The translations under genes were made by a program, and so were the position numbers. Shown piece by piece: positions 57,361 to 64,000 of a DNA stretch of 64,000 nucleotides. Every line of letters starts with the position of its first letter. The stretch's first letter is position 1. The notes under the pieces were generated by a model, which saw only the letters and a program-made list of their open reading frames with translations, had not been told where the DNA came from and did no database searches. Origin of the DNA: Streptomyces sp. ISL-100 (GTDB lineage: Bacteria > Actinomycetota > Actinomycetes > Streptomycetales > Streptomycetaceae); contig NZ_JAGGOK010000038.1 in assembly GCF_018614615.1 (NCBI RefSeq), forward strand, positions 1 through 64,000. The letters are read 5' to 3'.

Positions 57361-57402
57361 CGCCGCAGTGTGCCAGCCCTTACCCGGTGTGCGGAACCGA
57401 GT

Positions 57403-57957
57403 TCAGAACAACGGCTGGGGCAGCACTCCTTCGAGCGCCAGCAGTGCCCGCTTGGTCTCCAGGCCGCCGCCGAACCCGCCGAGCCCGCCGTCGCTCTCCA
57501 CCACCCGGTGGCAGGGCACCACCACGGGCAGCGGATTCGAGCCCATCGCCGCGCCGACCGCCTGCGCCGCGCCGGGTTGCCCGACCCGCCCCGCCAGATC
57601 GCCGTACCCGACGACCGCGCCGTACGGAACGCCGGTCGCCAGCTCGCGCAGCACCTGCCGGTTGAACCCGGAGGTGAGCGACCAGTCCAGCGACAGGGTG
57701 AAGTCACGCAGCTCGCCCGCGAAGTACGCCCTGAGCTGCCGTATGGGCTCGGCCAGCCGCGCGGAGCCGGGCGCCTCGGTCAGCTCGGCGCCCAGCCGCG
57801 TCCGCAGCTGGGCGAGCGCCTTCTCCCGTACCGCAGGACCGGCGTGGAAGACCACGCACACCAGGCCGGCATCGGTGGCGGCCACCAGCAGCGGCCCGAT
57901 GCCGCTGTCGCCGCTGCCGATGACCGCCCACTCCACGAACTGCCCGTCGCTGTCCAT
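57403..57957 (-). CDS. ogt: Methylated-DNA-[protein]-cysteine S-methyltransferase
   Basis: A 184-residue suicide repair protein that transfers the alkyl group from O6-alkylguanine to its own cysteine. The active site VVPCHRVV is present, with FNRQVLRELATGVPYGAVVG forming the helix-turn-helix and GSNPLP before the Cys. ATG 57957 is fixed by the promoter: it lies 7 bases after a damage-type -10 box and has no ribosome-binding site. The longer frame to 57987 would start inside the promoter. GDPD lies behind on the same strand, upstream. Confidence 0.94.
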   Translation of the reverse strand: MDSDGQFVEWAVIGSGDSGIGPLLVAATDAGLVCVVFHAGPAVREKALAQLRTRLGAELTEAPGSARLAEPIRQLRAYFAGELRDFTLSLDWSLTSGFNRQVLRELATGVPYGAVVGYGDLAGRVGQPGAAQAVGAAMGSNPLPVVVPCHRVVESDGGLGGFGGGLETKRALLALEGVLPQPLF

Positions 57958-57964
57958 GCGCACC

Positions 57965-58001
57965 ACGGTACGACCGGGCACTGACAACCGGGCGCTGACA
58001 A
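57965..58001 (-). promoter_or_regulatory. RecA-NDp/PafBC-type damage promoter of ogt, with a duplicated 14-base element
   Basis: On the minus strand TTGTCAGTG (57987-57979), eight bases, TACCGT (57970-57965): a full match to TTGTCRGTG-N8-TANNNT, with the ogt ATG 7 bases after the -10 box. Immediately upstream the 14-base segment TTGTCAGTGCCCGG is repeated with one change (57988-58001), giving a second possible activator half-site. Confidence 0.75.
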
Positions 58002-58011
58002 CGGCCGGCCG

Positions 58012-58890
58012 CTACTCGCTGACGGCGTCCCGGACGATGTCGGGGTTGTTGGTGATGATCCCGTCCACGCCGAAGTCGTTCACCCGTGTCGCTGCCGCCG
58101 CCGTGTTCACCGTCCAGGTGTTGACCTGGAGCTGCTTGCCGTGCGCGCCCTTCTGCCGGTGGACGGCCGCGACGTAGTCGGCCGTCAGCGACGTGTGCGT
58201 CGGATTGATCTGGTCCGTGAACCGGGCGTACTTCGGCAGGTCGGCAACCGGGGGCGTCCCGAGGAAGCCGGTCGTGACGTCGGGCCGCTGCTCGTGCACG
58301 GCCTTCACACTGTCCGCGCCGAAGCTCTGGATGACGAGCTTGTGCTTGACGTGGTGGCGGTTCAGCCAGCCCTCCTCGCGCAGCACGCGCAGAGTGTCCT
58401 TCTCGATGCCCGGGTAGAGCTCGGGCTTCTTGATCTCCAGGAGCAGCTTCTGGTGGTTGCGATCGACCCGGTTCACGTACTGCTTGAGGGTCGGCACACG
58501 CGCGCCCGTGAACTGGGGGCCGAACCAGCTGCCGGCGTCGAGTGTGGCGATCTCCGCCGCGGTGAAGTCCTTGATCCTCCACGGCGACCGGCCGGGGAAG
58601 ACCTGCTCCACGTTTGTCGTTCTGGCGAGGCTGTCGTCGTGGACGACCACCAGTTCGCCGTCCTTGGTGCGCTGTACGTCGTTCTCCACCCAGGCGAAGC
58701 CCATCCGGTCGGCCAGGTCGATCGCCGCCAGTGTGTTCTCGGGTGCGTATGCGGACGCGCCCCTGTGGGCGATGATGGCGGGCTCGTCGGTGCCGCTGGG
58801 ACTGGCTGCCTGGGTGGCCGAGGCGGGCAGCAGCAGTGCGGTGGCGCCCAGGAGCGCTGCGGCCGTGGCCGAGACGGTGCGTGCGTACAC
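58012..58890 (-). CDS. Secreted glycerophosphodiester phosphodiesterase
   Basis: A 292-residue GDPD-fold enzyme with a signal peptide (ARTVSATAAALLGATALLLP ... AQA-type cleavage). Active-site parts are IIAHRGASAYAPENTLAAI (His and Glu), FAWVENDVQRTKDGELVVVH (Glu, Asp, His) and KLLLEIKKPELYPG. It hydrolyses glycerophosphodiesters to glycerol 3-phosphate, probably outside the cell for phosphate or glycerol salvage. GTG 58890 has GAGGAG upstream; ATG 58905 is a longer alternative, and the frame to 59094 is not used. Confidence 0.92.
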   Translation of the reverse strand: MYARTVSATAAALLGATALLLPASATQAASPSGTDEPAIIAHRGASAYAPENTLAAIDLADRMGFAWVENDVQRTKDGELVVVHDDSLARTTNVEQVFPGRSPWRIKDFTAAEIATLDAGSWFGPQFTGARVPTLKQYVNRVDRNHQKLLLEIKKPELYPGIEKDTLRVLREEGWLNRHHVKHKLVIQSFGADSVKAVHEQRPDVTTGFLGTPPVADLPKYARFTDQINPTHTSLTADYVAAVHRQKGAHGKQLQVNTWTVNTAAAATRVNDFGVDGIITNNPDIVRDAVSE

Positions 58891-59142
58891 AAGGACTCCT
58901 CGCATGGAGTGATCACGGACGGTCCGAGAGTGACAGCGAATAGTCAACGATGGACAGGCGAAGGATGGCCACGAAGTGGACGAAACCGCCCGGGGCGCGT
59001 CACGTGTCACTGCCTCTGCCGATGAATTGCCGAGAAAACGTGTGCGGATCACCCAGCTCGGCCTACTGTCGCCCGAAACGGGCCTCCGTACCACGAGTGG
59101 GCCCTCGTCACCCGGCGACCGAAGCTGAAGGGCTCAAAGGGA

Positions 59143-59943
59143 ATGCAGGGCACTGTCGACGGATTCAGCTACGGTCTCGTCACCCCGGTAGCGGCGTACC
59201 TCATGGCGTGCCTCGGCGGCGCGCTCGGGCTGCGCTGCACCGCGAGGTCACTCAGGAACGAGCACGGCTGGAAGACCGGCTGGCTCGCGCTCGGTGCGAC
59301 CGCCATCGCCTCGGGAATCTGGACCATGCACTTCATCGCGATGATGGGTTTCACGGTGAAGGAGACCCCCATCAGTTACGACGCGACCCTGACGTACGCC
59401 AGTCTCGGCGTCGCCGTCGTCATGGTCGGCATCGGCGTCTTCATCGTCGGATACCGGGGAGTCACCCCGATGGCCCTGGTCACGGGCGGCACGATAACCG
59501 GCCTGGGGGTTGCCTCCATGCACTACCTCGGTATGGCCGGAATGCGACTGCGCGGCCAGCTCCAGTACGACACCCTCACCGTCGCGCTCTCCGTGGTGAT
59601 CGCGGTGGTCGCCGCGACCGCCGCGCTCTGGGCGGCCGTGTCGATACGTGGCTTCCTGCCGAGCCTGGGCGCCAGCCTCGTCATGGGCGTCGCGGTGAGC
59701 GGCATGCACTACACCGGCATGGCGGCGCTCAGCGTCCACCTCCACGGGCCCGCGACCGCCACCGGCGGCGAGACGTCCACCCTGCTTCTCGCCCCGATGC
59801 TGATCGGCCCGGTGATCTTCCTGTTCCTGGCGGGCGTGGTCGTGATGTTCGACCCCTTGCTGGTCATGGGCCGCACCGACTGGCAGCGGCCGGCCGGTCC
59901 GGGCGTCCCGCGCCCGGCCCCGGGAACCTCGCGGCGCCGGTGA
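59143..59943 (+). CDS. MHYT-domain membrane protein
   Basis: A 266-residue integral membrane protein with the three MHYT signatures at helix ends: TMHFIAMMGF (about residue 61), SMHYLGMAGM (126) and GMHYTGMAAL (187), and about seven helices. MHYT domains are proposed copper-dependent sensors of oxygen, CO or NO. Here the domain stands alone, with no attached GGDEF/EAL or kinase module. The C-terminus is a short Pro/Arg tail. ATG 59143 with AAAGGG close upstream. Confidence 0.92.
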   Translation: MQGTVDGFSYGLVTPVAAYLMACLGGALGLRCTARSLRNEHGWKTGWLALGATAIASGIWTMHFIAMMGFTVKETPISYDATLTYASLGVAVVMVGIGVFIVGYRGVTPMALVTGGTITGLGVASMHYLGMAGMRLRGQLQYDTLTVALSVVIAVVAATAALWAAVSIRGFLPSLGASLVMGVAVSGMHYTGMAALSVHLHGPATATGGETSTLLLAPMLIGPVIFLFLAGVVVMFDPLLVMGRTDWQRPAGPGVPRPAPGTSRRR

Positions 59944-59964
59944 CCCGGCGCGATCACTGCGTGA

Positions 59965-59987
59965 GTGTCAGTGCCGGGTCGTACGGT
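59965..59987 (+). promoter_or_regulatory. RecA-NDp/PafBC-type damage promoter of uvrB
   Basis: GTGTCAGTG (59965-59973), eight bases, TACGGT (59982-59987). It differs from TTGTCRGTG-N8-TANNNT only at the weakly conserved first base. The uvrB ATG lies 6 bases after the -10 box, predicting a leaderless transcript. Confidence 0.7.
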
Positions 59988-59993
59988 TGATGC

Positions 59994-62123
59994 ATGCGGC
60001 CCGTTTCAAGCATCGAACGTACGGTGGCGCCCTTCGAGGTCGTCAGTTCCTACCAGCCCAGCGGTGACCAGCCGGCGGCCATCGCCGAGCTGGAGCGGCG
60101 CATTCGCGCAGGTGAGAAGGATGTCGTCCTGCTCGGCGCGACCGGCACCGGCAAGTCGGCGACCACCGCCTGGATGATCGAGAAGCTCCAGCGCCCCACG
60201 CTCGTCATGGCGCCGAACAAAACGCTGGCGGCCCAGCTGGCGAACGAGTTCCGCGAGCTCCTGCCGAACAACGCCGTCGAGTACTTCGTCTCCTACTACG
60301 ACTACTACCAGCCCGAGGCGTACGTCCCGCAGTCGGACACGTACATCGAGAAGGACTCCTCGATCAACGAAGAGGTCGAGCGGCTGCGGCACTCCGCGAC
60401 GAACTCGCTGCTCACCCGCCGCGACGTCGTCGTGGTCGCCTCGGTCTCCTGCATCTACGGCCTCGGTACGCCGCAGGAGTACGTGGACCGCATGGTGCCG
60501 CTGAAGGTCGGCGAGGAGATCGACCGCGACCAGCTGCTGCGCCGCTTCGTCGACATCCAGTACACGCGCAACGACGTGGCTTTCGCGCGCGGTACGTTCC
60601 GGGTCCGCGGCGACACCATCGAGATCTTCCCGGTCTACGAGGAGCTGGCCGTACGCATCGAGATGTTCGGCGACGAGATCGAGGCGCTGTCGACCCTCCA
60701 CCCGCTCACCGGCGAGATCATCAGCGAGGACGACCAGCTGTACGTCTTCCCCGCCAGCCACTACGTCGCCGGACCCGAGCGCATGGAGAAGGCGATCAGG
60801 GGCATCGAGAAGGAGCTGGAGGACCGGCTCGCCGAGATGGAGAAGCAGGGCAAGATGCTGGAGGCCCAGCGTCTGCGCATGCGCACCACCTACGACCTCG
60901 AAATGATGCGCCAGATCGGCAGCTGCTCCGGCATCGAGAACTATTCGATGCACATGGACGACCGCGCCCCCGGCACCGCGCCGCACACTCTCCTCGACTA
61001 CTTCCCCGAGGACTTCCTGTTGGTCATCGACGAGTCGCATGTCACCGTGCCGCAGATCGGCGCGATGTACGAGGGCGACGCGTCCCGCAAGCGGACTCTC
61101 GTCGACCACGGCTTCCGGCTGCCTTCCGCCCTGGACAACCGCCCCCTGAAGTGGGAGGAGTTCCAGCAGCGCGTGGGTCAGGCGGTCTATCTCTCCGCCA
61201 CCCCCGGTGCGTACGAACTCTCGCGCTCCGACGGCTTCGTGGAGCAGATCATCCGCCCCACCGGTCTCATCGACCCCGAGGTCGTCGTCAAGCCCACCGA
61301 GGGTCAGATCGACGACCTGGTGCACGAGATCAGGAAGCGCACGGAGCGGGACGAGCGCGTACTGGTCACCACCCTCACCAAGAAGATGTCCGAGGACCTC
61401 ACCGAGTACTTCCTCGAACTGGGCATCCAGGTCCGCTATCTGCACAGCGACGTCGACACGCTGCGCCGCGTGGAGCTGCTGCGCGAGCTGCGATCCGGTG
61501 AGTACGACGTCCTGGTCGGCATCAACCTGCTGCGAGAGGGCCTCGACCTGCCCGAGGTGTCGCTCGTAGCCATCCTCGACGCCGACAAGCAGGGCTTCCT
61601 GCGCTCGGGCACCTCCCTGATCCAGACCATCGGCCGAGCGGCGCGCAATGTCTCCGGCCAGGTCCACATGTACGCCGACAAGATCACCCCGGCGATGGAG
61701 AAGGCCATCGACGAGACCAACCGGCGCCGGGAGAAGCAGATCGCGTACAACACGGCGCACGGGGTCGATCCGCAGCCGCTGCGCAAGAAGATCAACGACA
61801 TCGTCGCTTCCATCGCGCGCGAGCAGGTCGACACCGAACAGCTCCTCGGCTCCGGCTTCCGGCAGGCGAAGGACGGCAAGGGCGCCAAGGCCCCGGTGCC
61901 CGTGCTCGGCGGCAAGGCGGGCAAGGCAGCCAGGGTGGGGAAGAAGGGCGATGTGCTCACCGACCGCCCCGCCGCCGAACTGGCAGCGCTCATCGAGGAG
62001 ATGACGGAGCAGATGCGCGGAGCGGCCGCCGAGCTGCAGTTCGAAGTGGCCGCGCGGCTGCGCGACGAAGTGGGCGAGCTGAAGAAGGAACTGAGGCAGA
62101 TGAGGGAGGCGGGGCAGGCCTGA
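59994..62123 (+). CDS. uvrB: Excinuclease ABC subunit B
   Basis: UvrB, 709 residues, receives damaged DNA from UvrA and positions UvrC for incision. Walker A LLGATGTGKSATTAWMI, the beta-hairpin region YYDYYQPEAYVPQSDTYIEK, VIDESHVTVPQIGAMYEGD, helicase motifs (LVTTLTKKMSEDLTEYF, VLVGINLLREGLDLPEVSLV, QTIGRAARNVSGQV) and the C-terminal UVR domain (AALIEEMTEQMRGAAAELQF) are all present. ATG 59994 sits 6 bases after a damage-type -10 box. The gene is in its usual streptomycete position before the TerD genes. Confidence 0.98.
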   Translation: MRPVSSIERTVAPFEVVSSYQPSGDQPAAIAELERRIRAGEKDVVLLGATGTGKSATTAWMIEKLQRPTLVMAPNKTLAAQLANEFRELLPNNAVEYFVSYYDYYQPEAYVPQSDTYIEKDSSINEEVERLRHSATNSLLTRRDVVVVASVSCIYGLGTPQEYVDRMVPLKVGEEIDRDQLLRRFVDIQYTRNDVAFARGTFRVRGDTIEIFPVYEELAVRIEMFGDEIEALSTLHPLTGEIISEDDQLYVFPASHYVAGPERMEKAIRGIEKELEDRLAEMEKQGKMLEAQRLRMRTTYDLEMMRQIGSCSGIENYSMHMDDRAPGTAPHTLLDYFPEDFLLVIDESHVTVPQIGAMYEGDASRKRTLVDHGFRLPSALDNRPLKWEEFQQRVGQAVYLSATPGAYELSRSDGFVEQIIRPTGLIDPEVVVKPTEGQIDDLVHEIRKRTERDERVLVTTLTKKMSEDLTEYFLELGIQVRYLHSDVDTLRRVELLRELRSGEYDVLVGINLLREGLDLPEVSLVAILDADKQGFLRSGTSLIQTIGRAARNVSGQVHMYADKITPAMEKAIDETNRRREKQIAYNTAHGVDPQPLRKKINDIVASIAREQVDTEQLLGSGFRQAKDGKGAKAPVPVLGGKAGKAARVGKKGDVLTDRPAAELAALIEEMTEQMRGAAAELQFEVAARLRDEVGELKKELRQMREAGQA

Positions 62124-62150
62124 CGGCCCGGTACCCACCCGGCACCTGGT

Positions 62151-62162
62151 GTGTTGCAACAC
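62151..62162. promoter_or_regulatory. 12-base palindrome between uvrB and the TerD gene
   Basis: GTGTTGCAACAC is a perfect palindrome 27 bases after the uvrB stop and about 110 bases before the TerD start. It is a possible operator; a TAGGGT -10-like box follows at 62208-62213 without a good -35. Confidence 0.35.
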
Positions 62163-62271
62163 CGACACAAAGTGCGACGCGACTGTGGCGGCCCAGGCGT
62201 GACTGCGTAGGGTTCTGGGCAGCCGCACGCAACGGGCGGGCCGCGGGGTAAGCAATGAGAGGGGACAGCGC

Positions 62272-62886
62272 GTGGTGGATGTATCCAAGGGCAGCGCGCC
62301 CGGGGGACCTGGCGTCAATCTGACCAAGGGTCAGGCCATCAGCCTGGAGAAGAAGGGCGGCGGCACGCTGACCGCCGTCCGTATGGGGCTGGGCTGGCAG
62401 GCGGCGCCGCGTCGTGGTCTCTTCGGCTCGCGCACCCGGGAGGTCGACCTCGACGCCTCGGCGGTCCTGTTCGCGGACAAGCAGCCGGTCGACGTCGTCT
62501 TCTTCCGTCACCTCGTCAGCGACGACGGCTCTGTGAAGCACACCGGTGACAACCTGGTCGGCGGCGCGGGCCAGGGCGGGGACGACGAGGCGATCCTCGT
62601 CGACCTCCAGCGCGTGCCGGTGCACATCGACCAGATCGTCTTCACGGTGAACTCCTTCACCGGCCAGACGTTCCAGGAAGTGCAGAACGCGTTCTGCCGC
62701 ATCGTCGACGAGACCAACGGCCAGGAGATGGCCCGTTACACGCTCGACGGTGGCGGCCAGTACACCGCCCAGATCATGGCCAAGGTGCACCGCGACGGCG
62801 CCGGCTGGAAGATGACGGCCATCGGCACCCCTGCCAACGGCCGGACCTTCCAGGACCTGATGCCGTCGATCCTGCCGCACCTGTAG
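62272..62886 (+). CDS. TerD-family stress protein
   Basis: A 204-residue TerD-domain protein: GVNLTKGQAISLEKKGGGTL, VDLDASAVLFADKQPVDVVF, the calcium-binding DNLVGGAGQGGDDEAILVDL and VHIDQIVFTVNSFTGQTFQE. TerD proteins bind calcium and act in tellurite, oxidative and phage-related stress. It is somewhat longer than classic TerD because of a 10-residue insertion (PRRGLFGSR). GTG 62272 has GAGAGGGG upstream. The next TerD-like gene follows by 91 bases. Confidence 0.93.
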   Translation: MVDVSKGSAPGGPGVNLTKGQAISLEKKGGGTLTAVRMGLGWQAAPRRGLFGSRTREVDLDASAVLFADKQPVDVVFFRHLVSDDGSVKHTGDNLVGGAGQGGDDEAILVDLQRVPVHIDQIVFTVNSFTGQTFQEVQNAFCRIVDETNGQEMARYTLDGGGQYTAQIMAKVHRDGAGWKMTAIGTPANGRTFQDLMPSILPHL

Positions 62887-62977
62887 CAGACGACTGACGC
62901 AGTACGCGCAGCTCCCGGAGGCATCGGCCGCCGGGAGCTGCACCACATCCACGATTGCGACGCGGGGGAGACAGGCG

Positions 62978-64000
62978 ATGACGGCCGAGCTGGTCCGGGG
63001 GCAGAACCACCCCTTGCCCCAGGCCCGTTTGGAGATCCGGGTATCGGCCGGCAAGCCGGTCGTGGCCGGTGCCACCCTCGGCGACGAGCAGGGCACCGTG
63101 CGCGGTACGGAGTGGGTCGCCCACCCCGGCTCGCCGAACCTCCCCGGGCTCGAAGTGTCCAAGCAGGCCGCCGCCGACCACCGGCTCGCCGTGGACCTCG
63201 AGGCACTGCCCGAGACGGTGCACCGGGTGAACGTCCTGCTCGCTCTCCCGCTGGGCGTGGGCGGTCCGGCCCGCTTCGGCGCCGTCGCGGCCCCCTTCGT
63301 CTCCGTCACCGGGCTCGACGGCTCCGAGGTCGCCAACTACACCGTTACCGGGCTGGACAGCGAGTCCGCCGTAGTCGCCCTGGAGCTCTACCGCCGACAG
63401 GGCATCTGGAAGGTGCGCGCCGTCGGGCAGGGTTACGCCGGTGGCCTCGCCGAGATGCTCGGCGACCAGGGACTGCCGCAGGCCCGTGAACTCGCCGCCG
63501 CCATCCAGGACGCGGTGAGCAGCGGCATGGCCCGCTCCGTCGCGGCGCCCCCGCCCCGTAGCGAGGACGGCGACCGGTCGCGGCGTACGACGTCCCACGC
63601 GACGAACGGCGGACGCGACGCGCAGACCGACGCCGTGGCGCCCACAGCAACACCCACAGCCGGTGCCCCCGCACCCGTGGCGCCGAGTGGTCCGGACAGT
63701 GGCGCTCGACAGGCCGCCCCCGGCGGCCCCATCGACTACGCGCACCCGCGCCGCCAGAGCACCGCGCCCCCGTCCCCGCCGCCCACCGCGCCGCCCGCCC
63801 CGCCCGGACAGTACCCACAGCCCGTCGCCGGTGACGCGACCGGCTGGTCCATGGAGGAGCGGCTGTACAACCAGGTGTGGGGCATGTTCGAAGACCTGGC
63901 CCGCACCGTCTCGGCGTACCGCAGCGCGGTCGACTTCGCCGAGTCCCGGATGGAGCAGGAGCTCGACAAGGCGCTCTCCGACCCGCGCAGCCGGATCGGC
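62978..64000 (+). CDS. TerD-like protein with long disordered linker, cut by window end
   Basis: An open frame from ATG 62978 (GGGGGAG upstream) runs to the window edge: at least 341 residues. The first 170 or so look like a divergent TerD domain (ARLEIRVSAGKPVVAGATLG, VNVLLALPLGVGGPARFGAV, LELYRRQGIWKVRAVGQGYA then GGLAEMLGDQG). A Pro/Ala/Thr linker follows (near residues 200-285), then a helical segment (WSMEERLYNQVWGMFEDLAR). The last part suggests a second functional domain beyond the window. It continues the Ter-type cluster started by the gene before it. Confidence 0.85.
   Translation, partial: MTAELVRGQNHPLPQARLEIRVSAGKPVVAGATLGDEQGTVRGTEWVAHPGSPNLPGLEVSKQAAADHRLAVDLEALPETVHRVNVLLALPLGVGGPARFGAVAAPFVSVTGLDGSEVANYTVTGLDSESAVVALELYRRQGIWKVRAVGQGYAGGLAEMLGDQGLPQARELAAAIQDAVSSGMARSVAAPPPRSEDGDRSRRTTSHATNGGRDAQTDAVAPTATPTAGAPAPVAPSGPDSGARQAAPGGPIDYAHPRRQSTAPPSPPPTAPPAPPGQYPQPVAGDATGWSMEERLYNQVWGMFEDLARTVSAYRSAVDFAESRMEQELDKALSDPRSRIG

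Overview
The window is a stretch of actinobacterial, almost certainly Streptomyces, chromosome. The support is very high G+C with strongly G/C-ending codons, frequent GTG and TTG starts, start codons 6-8 nt after TANNNT -10 boxes (leaderless genes), and a set of lineage-typical proteins: ANTAR response regulator, DUF3068, DUF6343, a 45-aa SPW_0924-type peptide, an SNF2/SWIM pair and TerD proteins. From memory, the order uvrB ... coaE ... rpsA ... polA ... liv operon ... ANTAR regulator ... pyk matches one continuous core region in other Streptomyces. This was not checked by alignment.

Layout. 0-2.4 kb: a UvrA-like ABC ATPase running in from the left edge. 2.4-3.3 kb: a non-coding array of degenerate repeats. 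3.3-6.2 kb: a translationally coupled PLP decarboxylase / amine N-hydroxylase pair (DesA/DesB-like) without the DesC/DesD partners. 6.2-10.4 kb: Tat-exported 5'-nucleotidase, SIMPL protein, pyruvate kinase. 10.5-12.2 kb: a frameshifted LAGLIDADG-motif gene, a tRNA with CAA anticodon, an ANTAR response regulator. 12.3-18.1 kb: a complete branched-chain amino acid ABC importer with a strong hairpin after the binding-protein gene. 18.7-21.2 kb: lipoprotein, secreted trypsin-like protease, thioesterase. 21.2-26.3 kb: FdhF/YdeP-type oxidoreductase divergent from polA. 26.4-34.0 kb: membrane and cell-surface genes, HrpB helicase, methyltransferase. 34.2-40 kb: rpsA with a clear promoter and terminator, a collapsed amine-oxidase gene, PAC2, coaE and small conserved genes. 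40-44.4 kb: SNF2 helicase and SWIM protein in one operon. 44.5-52.1 kb: an accessory-looking stretch with a TerD domain joined to a PD-(D/E)XK nuclease-like domain (frameshifted), DUF2293, orphan genes, a C39-like protease, a secreted cupin and decayed SDR/MerR genes. 52.1-59.9 kb: kinase-like, pseudouridine catabolism, VOC, cupin, MFS, Ogt, GDPD and MHYT genes. 60-64 kb: uvrB and two TerD-type genes, the last cut by the right edge.

The best regulatory signal is a DNA-damage promoter of the RecA-independent (PafBC/RecA-NDp) type, TTGTCRGTG-N8-TANNNT. It stands at exact spacing directly upstream of polA, ogt and uvrB, with start codons 6-7 nt after the -10 box, so these three repair genes would form one co-regulated, leaderless set. 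Weaker copies precede the SNF2 helicase and the FdhF-type gene. One perfect copy points antisense into a VOC gene, towards psuG.

Five genes are visibly broken: the LAGLIDADG gene, the amine oxidase, the TerD-nuclease gene, an SDR and a MerR regulator. The first and third differ from an open frame by only one or two bases, so sequencing error has to be excluded for them. The amine oxidase and the SDR/MerR pair are clearly decayed.
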